Notes: generated by a model not told the origin, from the sequence alone. A stretch of 64,000 bases of DNA from CAWJMD01 sp963700925 (GCA_963700925.1 OY969553.1:3658001-3722000), one strand, 5' to 3'; positions 53,901 to 63,036 are shown, counted from the first letter of the stretch. Made by a program: numbers and translations.

Positions 53901-54831
53901 CGCGCGCGCGCCGGATCACGTCCTCGTAGGCGGCCCAGAACTGGGCGAAGTCCATCCGGTCCGAGTTCTTGATCGACGGCACCAGGAGCGTGCGGCTCCC
54001 GTCGTCCTTGGGCAGGTCGATCGCGATGCCCAGGTTGACCGACCGGTTCTTGAGCAGCGCCGGCTTGCCGTCGACCTCGGCGTAGCCGTGGTTCATCTCG
54101 GGCATGTGCGCCAGCGCCTCGACCACCGCGAAACCGATGATGTGCGTGAACGAGACCTTGCCGCCACGCGCCCGGGCCAGGTTCGAGTTGATGACGATGC
54201 GGTTGTCGACCAGCAGCTTGGCCGGCACGGCGCGCACGCTGGTCGCCGTGGGGACAGTGAGGCTCGCCTGCATGTTGGTGACCACGCGAGCCGCCGCACC
54301 CTTGATGCGGACCTCCTCGGGTCCGACCGGCTTGTCGTCGGCGGGCTTCTCGTCCTTCGCAGGCTTGAGCTTGGGCGCCGGCTCGGCCGGCTTGGCGGGC
54401 GAGGACCGCGCGGTTCCACCGGACCCGCCGGGAGTCACGGCCGGCGTCCCGGTCTTCTCGGGGACGGTCGTGCGAGCAGTGGTCGGTGCGGAGGGCGCGG
54501 GCACGGACGACTTCGCGTCGGCTGCCGTTTCCTCACGGCTGCCTGCGGACGAGGCCGGGGGCTGATCGCGTGAGGCGTCGGGTGGTGCTTCTGCTGGGGC
54601 CACGGTCTCGCGGCCGGCCTTCTCCGCATCGGGTGCTGACTTCAGTGCCGCCCGCTTGTCGTCCTCGGGCGTGAAGTCGGCGAAGAACTCCCACCAGGCA
54701 GGGTCAACGGACTCCTTGTCCTGCTGGTACTGCTGGTAGAGCTCGTCCACCAGCCACTCGTTGGGGCCGAACCCCGCAGCCGGGCCCTGCGGGGACGCGC
54801 TGGGGTTCTGGGGGGACTGTGACACTGACAC
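50920..54831 (-). CDS. kgd: multifunctional 2-oxoglutarate decarboxylase / dehydrogenase E1 (Kgd/OdhA)
   Basis: 1303 residues from GTG 54831. Order: the N-terminal E1 helix (EWLVDELYQQYQQD, DPAWWEFF), a Pro/Ala/Lys linker, an E2-type acyltransferase domain (RAVPAKLLVDNRIVINSNL, TYDHRIIQGAQSGDFLR) without lipoyl domain, then the E1 thiamine-dependent core (GMPHRGRLNVLANI, GDAAFAGQGVVAETLNLS, RRRGHNEGDDPS, EAQFGDFGNGAQ). It decarboxylates 2-oxoglutarate and feeds succinyl transfer in the TCA cycle. Length agrees with actinobacterial Kgd/OdhA. Two GTG codons (54831, 54825) compete as start. Confidence 0.96.
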   Translation of the reverse strand: MSVSQSPQNPSASPQGPAAGFGPNEWLVDELYQQYQQDKESVDPAWWEFFADFTPEDDKRAALKSAPDAEKAGRETVAPAEAPPDASRDQPPASSAGSREETAADAKSSVPAPSAPTTARTTVPEKTGTPAVTPGGSGGTARSSPAKPAEPAPKLKPAKDEKPADDKPVGPEEVRIKGAAARVVTNMQASLTVPTATSVRAVPAKLLVDNRIVINSNLARARGGKVSFTHIIGFAVVEALAHMPEMNHGYAEVDGKPALLKNRSVNLGIAIDLPKDDGSRTLLVPSIKNSDRMDFAQFWAAYEDVIRRARGGKLTVEDFQGTTISLTNPGTIGTVHSVPRLMQGQGAIIGVGAMDYPAEYAGASDETLARLAVSKVMTLTSTYDHRIIQGAQSGDFLRIVHAKLLGDDGFYDRIFRSLRIPYEPVRWIRDISVSEDDEINKTARVVELIHAYRVRGHLMADTDPLEYRQRRHPDLDVQTHGLTLWDLEREFPTGGFGGKPVMKLRHILGVLRDSYCRTIGIEYMHIQDPEQRAWIQARVEKPYLKPSRDEQLRILRRLNGAEAFETFLQTKFVGQKRFSLEGGESAIPLMDALLSAAAAEGLDEVCVGMPHRGRLNVLANIAGKSYGQIFREFEGTADPRSVQGSGDVKYHLGTEGTFTAESGATTKVYLAANPSHLEAVNPVLEGVVRAKQDRLNRAGESFPVLPVLMHGDAAFAGQGVVAETLNLSQLRGYRTGGTVHLVVNNQVGFTTSPASSRSSFYCTDVGKMIQAPIFHVNGDDPEACARVAKLAFDFRQEFDKDVVIDLVCYRRRGHNEGDDPSMTQPLMYSLIEGKRSVRKLYTESLIGRGDITVEEAEAALKDYQQQLERVFAETRETTRGPDSASKTSGEGPDVPGGLEQPVAQQQDDQASRAPVPRSTAVSLEVLKRIGDTHVSPPSTFTVHPKLRQLLEKRSQMSREGGIDWGYGELLAFGSLLLEGVPVRLAGQDSRRGTFVQRHAVLTDKNSGEEWTPLLYLSEDQARFWVYDSLLSEYAAMGFEYGYSVERPDALVLWEAQFGDFGNGAQTIVDEFISSSEQKWGQNSSVTLLLPHGYEGQGPDHSSARIERFLQMCAEDNMTVAMPSTPASHFHLLRRQAFARPRRPLIVFTPKSMLRLKPASSSVEDFTTGGFRAVIGEQFAGPDDIKGVNRVLMCTGKIYYDLLAHRAKIGDTSTAIVRAEQLYPVDRDAWDEALAPFGDDAELVWVQEEPANQGAWPFIALALTEHVSRPIRKVCRPASASPATGSSKKHAAEQKGLIEQAFAR

Positions 54832-55041
54832 GGCGAAAATCGCCCTCTTCCGCGCTCGAATGCCGCAACTGCGAGAGCCGGAACCCGGGAATGGCTCGAC
54901 CCGGGCCGGGGGTCGGCGTGAGCCGTCCTCGACCCGGGTCAAACCCTAGTCCCTGCGTGTCGCGTCGGAGAGTCGGGCTACGCCGTTGTGGATGAGGCCC
55001 ACGTCACGTCCGGTCAGGTGGCAGTCGGGCCAGGCTTCCGG

Positions 55042-55842
55042 TCAGGTCACGTCGCGCCGCAGCGTCAGCGACGCACCGATGCCTGCGGAGACCAGCGCAT
55101 ACCCGAGCAGGACGATCAGACCGAGCCACCAGGGCAGGATCTCGAGTGCTTGCCCGTCCGGGCCCTGGGTCGTCGGGTTGAGCATCGCGGTGGTGGCGTT
55201 GCTCGGGAACCACTTGAGGACGTCCGGGCCCCAGGAGATGAACGACAGGGCGATGGTCGCGATGAACTCCACGAAGACGAAGCCGATGCCGATCAGGATC
55301 GCCACGATCTGGTTGCCGACCAGTGTTCCGACCCCGATGCCGATCAGCCCCCACAGCACGAACCCGAGCAGCGCCAACGCAAGGGACCGACCGAGGTCGT
55401 CGGCGCCGAAGTTCGTCTCCAGGCCGCGCAACGACAGGATCGTCGCGGTCGTCGTGATGCCGAGCGCGAGCCCCACGACTCCGTAGACCAGCGCGTACAC
55501 GCTGGTGGACAGCCACTTCGCCACGATCACCCGGTACCGCACGGGAGTCGCGAGGAACGAGGGCGTCACGGTCATGTGCCGGTACTCGCCGCTGATGACG
55601 AGGATGCCGAGCACCAAGGTGAACACGTACCCGAAGGACGTGAGTGCCGAGGTGTACAGCCCGCGAGCCGTCCCGTCGTCCTCCGGGCCCGGCGCCACCT
55701 GCCCCGGCGCGAACTCCATGCCGGCTGTCCAGGCGCCCGGTTGCGACCAGAGGATCACCCAGAAACCGAGTCCGATCAACATGCCCCACCACGACCGCGT
55801 GGTGCGGATCTTCATCAGCTCGGTCGCCACGAGCGCGCTCAT
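55042..55842 (-). CDS. ABC transporter permease (ABC-2 type)
   Basis: 266 residues from ATG 55842, six hydrophobic segments. A first helix (WWGMLIGLGFWVILWS) is followed by a large external loop, then YVFTLVLGILVISGEYRHMTVTPSFLATPVR, the usual ABC-2 cytosolic coupling region. It overlaps the ATPase gene by 4 bp. The partner ATPase type suggests drug or peptide export; the substrate is unknown. Confidence 0.88.
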   Translation of the reverse strand: MSALVATELMKIRTTRSWWGMLIGLGFWVILWSQPGAWTAGMEFAPGQVAPGPEDDGTARGLYTSALTSFGYVFTLVLGILVISGEYRHMTVTPSFLATPVRYRVIVAKWLSTSVYALVYGVVGLALGITTTATILSLRGLETNFGADDLGRSLALALLGFVLWGLIGIGVGTLVGNQIVAILIGIGFVFVEFIATIALSFISWGPDVLKWFPSNATTAMLNPTTQGPDGQALEILPWWLGLIVLLGYALVSAGIGASLTLRRDVT

Positions 55843-56882
55843 CGGGTCACCTCCGGGTTCGGGGAGCCGGTATCGGTGATCCGCTCGTCGTGGTGACCCG
55901 GCGGTGGCACCTGCCCGGACTGATGGCCCGGCGGCAGCTGCGCCGAGTAGTCGCTGGAGACCAGCGAGAAGAACATCGCCTCCAGGTCGGAGCCGACCTT
56001 GGCCAGCTCGTGCAGCTCGAGACCGGCGGCGAAGGCCACACGTCCGACATCGGCCGACGTCATCTCGTGCACGATCAACGCACCGTCCGGGGCGACGTCC
56101 ACATCCCAACGCTGTTGCTGCGCAATGGTGTTCAGCGCCGCCTGGTCGGCGGCCACCACGCGGATGCCGGCTCGCGCCTCGGCCTCCAGCTCGGCAAGGG
56201 TCGACTGCTTGACCGCCCGCCCCTGGCTGATGATCACGACGTCGTCGACCGTCTGCTGCACCTCGGAGAGCATGTGGCTCGACACCAGGATGGTGCGGCC
56301 CTCGGCGGCCATCGCCCGAAGGAAGCCGCGGAGCCACCTAATGCCCTCGGGGTCGAGGCCGTTCGCCGGCTCGTCGAGGATCAGCACGTGCGGGTCGCCG
56401 ACGAGGGCGGACGCGAGACCCAGCCGCTGGCGCATACCCATCGAGAAGCCGCCGACGCGGCGCTTCGCCGCCGCGGTCAGACCGACCAGCTCGAGCAGCT
56501 CGTCGGCGCGGTCGGCTCCGGCGCCGCACGTCCGGCCGAGCACCCGCAGGTGGTTTCGGGCCGTGCGTCCTGGGTGGAAGCTGCTGGCCTCCAGAGCAGC
56601 ACCGACGGTCTGCTGCGGGTGGGACAGGTCGGCGTACCGGTGCCCGTCGACCGTCGCGCGTCCTGCCGTCGGGGTCACCAGGCCGAGCAGCATGCGCAGG
56701 GTGGTCGTCTTGCCGGCGCCGTTGGGGCCGAGGAAGCCGGTGATGCGACCCGGCTCGACGGTGAACGTCAGGTCCTGCACGGCGGCGACCGTGCCGAAGT
56801 GCTTGGTCAGCCCTTCGACCTGGATCCGTCCATCTGAAGACGTGCCGGCGTGGCCGGGCTTCGTCAGGGCGGCTGTACTCAT
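55839..56882 (-). CDS. ABC transporter ATP-binding protein
   Basis: 347 residues. Walker A GPNGAGKTT, Q-loop and LEASSFHPGRTARNHLRVLGR, signature FSMGMRQRLGLA, Walker B HVLILDEPANGLDPEG and the switch His in ILVSSHMLSE are all intact. The last ~100 residues are a DUF4162-like C-terminal part plus a Pro/Gly/His-rich end. It resembles CcmA/DrrA-type exporters with self-resistance roles. Confidence 0.92.
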   Translation of the reverse strand: MSTAALTKPGHAGTSSDGRIQVEGLTKHFGTVAAVQDLTFTVEPGRITGFLGPNGAGKTTTLRMLLGLVTPTAGRATVDGHRYADLSHPQQTVGAALEASSFHPGRTARNHLRVLGRTCGAGADRADELLELVGLTAAAKRRVGGFSMGMRQRLGLASALVGDPHVLILDEPANGLDPEGIRWLRGFLRAMAAEGRTILVSSHMLSEVQQTVDDVVIISQGRAVKQSTLAELEAEARAGIRVVAADQAALNTIAQQQRWDVDVAPDGALIVHEMTSADVGRVAFAAGLELHELAKVGSDLEAMFFSLVSSDYSAQLPPGHQSGQVPPPGHHDERITDTGSPNPEVTR

Positions 56883-57037
56883 CGAATACCCCCGGGGTTG
56901 CGTGCTCGGGTGCTGCTGTGTGGAAACGCGGTCGTCATGTGTCTACCACCGATGTGTGGGTCCATCACCGAGGTGTGGAACCCATGCTGTCGGCATCCAC
57001 GACGCCGTGTCATCCGACTTGGGTCTGGTCGGACCCC

Positions 57038-58147
57038 TCATCCGTGCGGCGGACGCCGCTTGAGCCACGGCGGTGGGACGGCCGGCGCGCTCGGCGCGCT
57101 CGGCAGCACCACCCGGATCAGCGCACCCACTGGCGCGTCACCGACCTCGATCGTGCCTCCGTGCAGCCCGACCGCCCACCGTGCGATCGCCAGCCCCAGT
57201 CCCGTGCCGCCGCTGGGCGAGGAGTCACGTCCGGTGCCCCCGCCACGGTGGAAGCGCTCGAACACGCGCTCCCGGTCCTCGGCCGCGATTCCGGGGCCCT
57301 CGTCGGCGACCTCGAGCACCACGCCAGGCTCGCCGCGTCCCTCCTTGCTCTCCGGGTGCGCAGACACCCGCACGGTGCCGGCGCGTGGGCTGTGTCTCGC
57401 CGCGTTGTCGAGCAGGTTGGCGATCACCTGGTGCAGTCGACCCGGGTCGGCGAGCACGGCGAGGTCCTCGGGGAGCACGTCCACCTCCCACCGCACTTCC
57501 CGGTCGACGGCGGCGTCGATCAGGCGGGCCGCGGCGACAGCCTCCTGCAGGAACGGGGCGACTGGCAGGCGCACGCCGTCGAAGGGCACGGCGCCTGCCT
57601 CGAGCCGGCTCAGGTCGAGAAGCTGCGCCACCAGCCGTCCGAGACGCTCGGTCTGTCCGAGAGCGATCTTCAGCGTCGCGGGGTCGGTGGGGGTGACGCC
57701 GTCGACGAGGTTCTCGAGCTGGGCGCGCAGCGCGGTCACCGGGGTGCGCAGCTCATGGCTCACGTTGGCGACCAGCTCGCGGCGTTGGCGGTCGACCGAC
57801 GACAGGTCGTCGGCCATCCGGTTGAACGCCTGGGCGAGCTCGCCGACCTCGTCGTGGCTCGTCGCCTGCACCCGGCTCGAGTAGTCACCGGTCGCCATAG
57901 CCTTTGCGGCAGCGGTCATCTCGCGTAGCGGTGACGTCATGCCGCGGGCCAGGAGCTGCGTGACGACCAGGGACAGGATGATCGCTGTGGGCAGCGTGAA
58001 CCGGGTGCCGATCCCGTTCTGCAGACCCGCCCACACGAGCAGGGCGGCGACCGTCACGCTGGCGCCGACCAGCAGGCCGAGCTTGACCTTGAGTGACCTG
58101 ATCGGGTCGAGAGGTCGTAGGTCGGGCAGCTGGCGGCGATGCCTCAC
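57038..58147 (-). CDS. sensor histidine kinase
   Basis: 369 residues from GTG 58147, overlapping the response regulator stop by 4 bp. Two hydrophobic segments near the N-terminus (VKLGLLVGASVTVAALLVWAG, LPTAIILSLVVTQLLARG) have only a short external loop, so it senses the membrane or inside. HAMP is MTSPLREMTAAAKAMATGDYSSRV. H-box VANVSHELRTPVTAL, N-box NLLDNAARHSP and G-boxes DEGPGI and GGTGLGLAIARW are complete. Confidence 0.94.
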   Translation of the reverse strand: MRHRRQLPDLRPLDPIRSLKVKLGLLVGASVTVAALLVWAGLQNGIGTRFTLPTAIILSLVVTQLLARGMTSPLREMTAAAKAMATGDYSSRVQATSHDEVGELAQAFNRMADDLSSVDRQRRELVANVSHELRTPVTALRAQLENLVDGVTPTDPATLKIALGQTERLGRLVAQLLDLSRLEAGAVPFDGVRLPVAPFLQEAVAAARLIDAAVDREVRWEVDVLPEDLAVLADPGRLHQVIANLLDNAARHSPRAGTVRVSAHPESKEGRGEPGVVLEVADEGPGIAAEDRERVFERFHRGGGTGRDSSPSGGTGLGLAIARWAVGLHGGTIEVGDAPVGALIRVVLPSAPSAPAVPPPWLKRRPPHG

Positions 58148-58944
58148 GAGGAGCCCAGATCCTTTGTGTCGCTTGAGTTCTCGTCTGCGTCTTCGACAGG
58201 CTCGAGGGCGTAGCCGACGCCGTGGACCGTACGGATCAGGTCGGGTCCGAGCTTGCGTCGCAGGGCCTTGATGTGGCTGTCGACCGTTCGCGTGCCCGAC
58301 GCGTCGACCCAGTCCCACACCTCGGCCAGGAGTCGCTCGCGGGTCAGCACCACGCGTGGCTCGGCTGCGAGGCAGAGGAGCAGGTCGAACTCGGTCGGGG
58401 TCAGGTGCACGAGCGTGCCGGCGCGCCGCACCCTGCGCTCACCGCGGTCCACCTCCAGGTCTCCCAGCCGCAGGGGAGCGGGCGGCGCCGCCCCGTTGTC
58501 GGCAGCCGACTCGGCCAGCTCGGCGGCCCGCTCGACGCGGCGCAGCAGCGCCTTGACCCTGGCCACGAGCTCGCGCATCGAGAACGGCTTGGTCATGTAG
58601 TCGTCCGCCCCCACGCCGAGCCCGACGAGCATGTCGGTCTCGTCGTCGCGGGCCGTCAGCATCAGGACGGGCACCGGACGGTGCGCCTGGATGCGCCGGC
58701 ACACCTCATGGCCGTCGAGCCCGGGGAGCATCACGTCGAGGACCACCAGGTCGGGCTCGAGCTCGGCCGCGGCCGCGACGCCGCCCGGCCCGTCGTGCAC
58801 GGCCTGTGCACGCCACCCCTCGCTCTGGAGTCGGGTGACCACCGCGTGGGCGATGGCGGGCTCGTCCTCGATCACCAGCACCGTGACCGGGCGGTGTCCG
58901 GTCTCACCGCCTGAGGTGCCGGAGGGTGAAGCGCTCATGCTCAT
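58144..58944 (-). CDS. OmpR-family response regulator
   Basis: 266 residues from ATG 58944, which is supported by TACCCT 6 nt upstream (leaderless). The receiver domain has VLVIEDEPAI, LVVLDVMLPGLDG (phospho-Asp), LMLTARDD and MTKPFS (Lys). The winged helix follows: VHLTPTEFDLLLCLAAEPRVVLTRERLLAEVW...RTVDSHIKALRRKLG...IRTVHGVGYAL. It is the partner of the downstream kinase. Its regulon is unknown; the ABC exporter next door is a candidate. Confidence 0.95.
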   Translation of the reverse strand: MSMSASPSGTSGGETGHRPVTVLVIEDEPAIAHAVVTRLQSEGWRAQAVHDGPGGVAAAAELEPDLVVLDVMLPGLDGHEVCRRIQAHRPVPVLMLTARDDETDMLVGLGVGADDYMTKPFSMRELVARVKALLRRVERAAELAESAADNGAAPPAPLRLGDLEVDRGERRVRRAGTLVHLTPTEFDLLLCLAAEPRVVLTRERLLAEVWDWVDASGTRTVDSHIKALRRKLGPDLIRTVHGVGYALEPVEDADENSSDTKDLGSS

Positions 58945-58950
58945 CCGGCC

Positions 58951-58979
58951 AGGGTAGGCGAGCGGTCCGGCCCTAGAGT
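58951..58979. promoter_or_regulatory. divergent near-leaderless promoter pair (response regulator / guaB1)
   Basis: AGGGTA at 58951-58956 reads TACCCT on the minus strand, 6 nt before the regulator ATG. TAGAGT at 58974-58979 is 8 nt before the guaB1 GTG. Only 43 bp separate the two starts. Confidence 0.5.
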
Positions 58980-58987
58980 TCACGTCC

Positions 58988-60439
58988 GTGCGCTTCCTCG
59001 ACGGCCAGCGGCCGACCTACGACCTCACCTACTCCGACGTCTTCCTGACGCCCTCGCGGTCCGCCGTCAGCTCGCGCCTCGACGTCGACCTGGCCTCCGG
59101 CGACGGCACGGGCACCACCGTCCCTCTGGTGGTGTCCAACATGACGGCGGTCAGCGGACGGCGGATGGCCGAGACGGTCGCCCGGCGCGGAGCGATGGCC
59201 GTCCTGCCGCAGGACCTCCCCCTCGACGTGGTCGCGGAGGTGGTGGCCTGGGTCAAGTCCCGTCATCCCGTCTTCGAGACGGCCCTCGTGGTCGACCCGC
59301 ACGACACGGTGACGGACGCGCTGCACCTGATTCCGAAGCGCTCGCACGGGGCCGTCGTGGTGGTCGACGACGCCGGAGCGCCCGTGGGGGTGGTCACGGA
59401 GGCCGACTGCCGAGGCGTCGACCGCTTCACCCAGGTGCACCAGGTGATGAGCGCCGACCCGCTGCTTCTGGACGCCGGCGAGGTCGAGGGCCGGGGCGGG
59501 CTGCACGCCGCCTTCGACCGCCTGCACAGCGCCCGGCGTCCGATGGCCCCCGTCGTGCGCGACGGGGAGCTGGTGGGCTTGCTGACCCGCACCGGTGCGC
59601 TGCGCTCGACCCTCTACGCGCCGGCGGTGGACCCCCGGGGGAGGCTGCGCGTCGCCGTCGCGATCGGCATCAACGGCGACGTGCGTGCCGGCGCGGAGGC
59701 CGTGCTGGCAGCGGGCGCCGACACCCTCGTCGTCGACACCGCGCACGGGCACCAGGAGCGCATGCTGGCCGCGCTCGCGGCCGTGCGGCAGCTCGACCCG
59801 CAGGTTCCCGTCGTCGCCGGCAACGTGGTCACTGCCGAGGGCGTGAGCGACCTCGTCGAGGCAGGGGCGGACGTCGTCAAGGTCGGAGTCGGCCCGGGCG
59901 CGATGTGCACCACCAGGATGATGACGGCCGTCGGCCGTCCCCAGTTCTCTGCCGTGCTCGAATGTGCTTCTGCCGCAAAGGAGCTCGGGGCGCATGTGTG
60001 GGCGGACGGTGGCGTGCGGCATCCCCGCGACGTGGCGCTCGCCCTGGCCGCAGGGGCCAGCCAGGTGATGGTGGGCTCGTGGTTCGCCGGCACGAACGAG
60101 AGCCCGGGTGACCTGATGGTCGACGCGTCGGGTCGCGGGTACAAGGAGAGCTTCGGCATGGCGTCGGCGCGGGCTGTCGCCGCGCGCACAGCGGGCGACG
60201 ACGCGTTCGAGCGTGCCCGGAAGGGGTTGTTCGACGAGGGCATCTCGAGCTCGCGGATGCTCGTCGACCCCGCCCGGCCCGGTGTGGAGGACCTGCTCGA
60301 CCAGATCACGTCGGGTGTGCGCAGCGCCTGCACCTATGCCGGCGCGACCACGCTGCAGGAGCTGCACGAGCGGGCGGTGGTGGGCGTCCAGACCGGAGCC
60401 GGGTACGAGGAAGGCCGTCCGCTCCCCGGCGGCTGGTGA
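58988..60439 (+). CDS. guaB1: GuaB1-type IMP dehydrogenase/GMP reductase family enzyme
   Basis: 483 residues. The (beta/alpha)8 barrel is interrupted by a CBS pair (residues ~95-205). The catalytic loop GVGPGAMCTTRMMTAVG contains the active Cys, and VWADGGVRHPRDVALALAAGASQVMVGSWFAGT the phosphate site. The actinobacterial GuaB1 group has been described as a GMP reductase with CBS domains rather than IMP dehydrogenase. The neighbourhood with CNNM/CorC genes matches mycobacteria. Confidence 0.92.
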   Translation: MRFLDGQRPTYDLTYSDVFLTPSRSAVSSRLDVDLASGDGTGTTVPLVVSNMTAVSGRRMAETVARRGAMAVLPQDLPLDVVAEVVAWVKSRHPVFETALVVDPHDTVTDALHLIPKRSHGAVVVVDDAGAPVGVVTEADCRGVDRFTQVHQVMSADPLLLDAGEVEGRGGLHAAFDRLHSARRPMAPVVRDGELVGLLTRTGALRSTLYAPAVDPRGRLRVAVAIGINGDVRAGAEAVLAAGADTLVVDTAHGHQERMLAALAAVRQLDPQVPVVAGNVVTAEGVSDLVEAGADVVKVGVGPGAMCTTRMMTAVGRPQFSAVLECASAAKELGAHVWADGGVRHPRDVALALAAGASQVMVGSWFAGTNESPGDLMVDASGRGYKESFGMASARAVAARTAGDDAFERARKGLFDEGISSSRMLVDPARPGVEDLLDQITSGVRSACTYAGATTLQELHERAVVGVQTGAGYEEGRPLPGGW

Positions 60440-60584
60440 CCGTCTGGTCGGTGCCCCTTGTCCGGCCGCAAGCCCGAACAACCCTGCCGTACGATGCGAT
60501 GGCGATGAGACGAAGCGATCCCTCACCTGCCGATTCCCTCCCCTTACGAACCAGGCACCGCCCTTCCCGAGGAGGGAATGAGCG

Positions 60585-61943
60585 GTGCTGACCGAGTGGC
60601 TCCTGCTGGGAACCGGGGTGCTCCTCACCGTCGCGACGGGCGTGTTCGCCGCTGCCGAGTTCTCGCTGATCACGCTCGACCGGCCCCAGGTCGAGCGGGA
60701 GGCGGAGTCAGGCAGCCGGTCCGCTGCGGGTGTCCTGGTCGCCCTCCGCACGCTGTCGACGCAGCTCTCCGGTGCGCAGGTGGGTATCTCGGTGACGACG
60801 CTGCTCGTCGGCTACCTGGTCGAGCCGTCCCTGTCGCGTCTTCTCGAGGGGCCGCTGACCGCCACCGGCCTCTCCGAGGGTGCCGTGTCACCGATCTCCG
60901 TCGGGCTGGGCATCTTCATGGCGACGCTGGCCTCGATGTTCGTCGGCGAGCTGGTGCCCAAGTACCTCGCCATCTCTGCGCCGATGGGGACCGCGAGGTG
61001 GGCGGTTCCCCTTCAGCGGGCCTTCACGTGGCTCACCACCCCGCTGATCCGCGTGCTGAACGGCAGCGCCAACCGGACCCTGCGGGCCCTGGGGATCGAG
61101 CCCCAGGAGGAGCTGTCGAGCGGACGCTCTCCCCAGGAGCTGGTGTTCCTGGTCAGACGGTCGGCCGAGGCGGGCACCCTCGACGAGGGCACAGCCACGC
61201 TGCTGACCCGGACGCTGGGGTTCAGCCAGCACACCGCCGCCGACGTGATGACCGACCGCACGCGGATGCAGTCCGTACGCCGCGACGAGACGGCCGAGCA
61301 CATCGTGGCGCTCGCGCGAACCACTGGGTTGTCGCGCTTCCCGGTCACCGACGAGTCGGCCGACGACGTGGTCGGTGTGGTGCACCTCAAGCGCGCCGTC
61401 GCCGTCCCACGGGACAAGCGGTCGGAGGTGCCCGCCGCCGCACTGATGAACGACGCGCTGCGCGTGCCCGAGACGGTGCGCCTGGACCCCCTCCTGGCTG
61501 ACCTGCGCAGCCACGGGCTGCAACTCGCGGTCGTGACCGACGAGTACGGCGGCACCGCGGGTGTCGTCACGCTGGAGGACGTGGTCGAGGAGCTGGTCGG
61601 CGAGGTCGCCGACGAGCACGACAAGGACCGCGGGGGTGTGCAGCGCACGCGTGACGGCTCGTACCTGCTCCCCGGCCAGATGCGTCCCGACGAGGTGCGC
61701 GACCGCCTTGCGGTCGAGGTGCCCGACGACCACTCGTACGAGACCGTGGCCGGCTTCATCGTCTCCCGCCTCGGGCGGCTGGCCCAGGTGGGCGACGAGG
61801 TCCAGCTCGACGAGGGACGGCTGCGCGTCGACCGCCTGACCGGCCGGCGGATCGAGCGGGTTCGCTTCACTCCCGTGCCCCCGACCCACGAGGAGACCAC
61901 CGGCGCCGACGAAGCCGCGGCACGAGGGGGTGGTGGCCGGTGA
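60585..61943 (+). CDS. CNNM/CorC (HlyC) family membrane protein 1
   Basis: 452 residues. The DUF21 transmembrane domain (WLLLGTGVLLTVATGVFAAAEFSLITLDR...; LGIFMATLASMFVGELVPKYLAI) has the conserved GELVPK motif. A CBS pair (VMTDRTRMQSV..., LDPLLADLRSHGLQLAVVTDEYGGTAGVVTLEDVVEELVGEVADEHD) and a CorC_HlyC C-terminal domain follow. The family transports Mg or related divalent cations. GGAGG is about 10 nt before GTG 60585. It overlaps the next paralogue by 4 bp. Confidence 0.92.
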   Translation: MLTEWLLLGTGVLLTVATGVFAAAEFSLITLDRPQVEREAESGSRSAAGVLVALRTLSTQLSGAQVGISVTTLLVGYLVEPSLSRLLEGPLTATGLSEGAVSPISVGLGIFMATLASMFVGELVPKYLAISAPMGTARWAVPLQRAFTWLTTPLIRVLNGSANRTLRALGIEPQEELSSGRSPQELVFLVRRSAEAGTLDEGTATLLTRTLGFSQHTAADVMTDRTRMQSVRRDETAEHIVALARTTGLSRFPVTDESADDVVGVVHLKRAVAVPRDKRSEVPAAALMNDALRVPETVRLDPLLADLRSHGLQLAVVTDEYGGTAGVVTLEDVVEELVGEVADEHDKDRGGVQRTRDGSYLLPGQMRPDEVRDRLAVEVPDDHSYETVAGFIVSRLGRLAQVGDEVQLDEGRLRVDRLTGRRIERVRFTPVPPTHEETTGADEAAARGGGGR

Positions 61944-62992
61944 GCACCTCGACCGCCCTGCTCGTCGGCATCCTCCTGCTCCTCGGCAACGGCTTCTTCG
62001 TCGGGGCCGAGTTCGCGGTGATGTCGGCGCGGCGTTCGCAGATCGAGCCTCGCGCCGCCGAGGGCAGCCGCGCCGCTCGCACCACGCTGTTCGCGATGGA
62101 GAACGTCTCCCTGATGCTCGCCTGCAGCCAGCTGGGCATCACGGTCTGCTCCCTCGGGCTCGGTGCGATCGCCGAGCCGGCTCTCGCGCACCTGCTCGAG
62201 GCCCCGTTCGAGGCCCTCGGCATGCCGGAGGGCCTGCTGCACCCGGTGGCGTTCGCGGTCGCTCTGGCGGTCGTCGTCTACCTGCACGTCGTGGTCGGCG
62301 AGATGGTGCCCAAGAACATCGCCATCGCGGTGCCCGAGCGGTCGGCGCTGCTGTTAGCTTCGCCACTTGTCTGGGTCGCCAGGGCGGTGACCCCGGTGAT
62401 CTACGTACTCAACGCGGCGGCCAACGGATTGCTCCGGATGTTCGGCGTCGAGCCCAAGGACGAGGTGACCTCGACCTTCACGGTCGAGCAGGTCCAGTCG
62501 ATCGTGCACGAGTCACGGCGAGCCGGTCTGATCGAGCACGGGGGCGTGCTGACCGGGGCCCTCGAGTTCAGCGACCGCGTGGCATCCGACGTCATGGTTG
62601 GCGCCGACAGCCTCGTCACGGTGCCCGTGCGCTGCACGCCGGCACAGGTCGAGAAGCGGGTCGTGCAAACGGGTTTCAGCCGGTTCCCCGTCCTGGACGA
62701 AGCCGGTGGTCTGTGTGGGTACCTGCACCTCAAGGACGTGCTCTACGAGGAGGACGAGCGCTACGACGAGCCGGTGCCGCCGGACTCGATCCGGCCCTTC
62801 GAGGTCGTGCGCGCCGATGACGAGATCGAGGACGTGCTGGCCGCCATGCAGCGGAGCGGTTCGCACCTCGGTCAGGTGCTCGACCGCAGCGGCGCGACCC
62901 TGGGCGTGGTGTTCCTCGAGGACGTCCTCGAGGAGCTCGTCGGCGAAATCCGCGACTTGAATCGGCGGGCCAACTTGCCCTATGCCCCCTGA
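61940..62992 (+). CDS. CNNM/CorC (HlyC) family membrane protein 2
   Basis: 350 residues. The same architecture is shorter: DUF21 (ALLVGILLLLGNGFFVGAEFAVMSARRSQIEPRAAEGSRAARTTLFAMENVSLMLACSQLGITVCSLGLG; VVGEMVPKNIAI), then CBS domains (VMVGADSLVTVP..., MQRSGSHLGQVLDRSGATLGVVFLEDVLEELVGEIRDLN). The C-terminal CorC_HlyC domain is missing. Adjacent paralogues of unequal length suggest a heteromeric transporter. A 9-bp-arm hairpin follows. Confidence 0.92.
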   Translation: MSTSTALLVGILLLLGNGFFVGAEFAVMSARRSQIEPRAAEGSRAARTTLFAMENVSLMLACSQLGITVCSLGLGAIAEPALAHLLEAPFEALGMPEGLLHPVAFAVALAVVVYLHVVVGEMVPKNIAIAVPERSALLLASPLVWVARAVTPVIYVLNAAANGLLRMFGVEPKDEVTSTFTVEQVQSIVHESRRAGLIEHGGVLTGALEFSDRVASDVMVGADSLVTVPVRCTPAQVEKRVVQTGFSRFPVLDEAGGLCGYLHLKDVLYEEDERYDEPVPPDSIRPFEVVRADDEIEDVLAAMQRSGSHLGQVLDRSGATLGVVFLEDVLEELVGEIRDLNRRANLPYAP

Positions 62993-63013
62993 TGCCCGTT
63001 ATAGTCCCGTGAT

Positions 63014-63036
63014 CTCACCCACCGGCCGTGGGTGAG
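63014..63036. terminator. stem-loop after the CNNM genes
   Basis: Perfect 9-bp arms CTCACCCAC/GTGGGTGAG with loop CGGCC, 22 bp after the stop and 74 bp before the next gene. No T-tract. It may be a terminator or a 5' leader structure of the last gene. Confidence 0.55.
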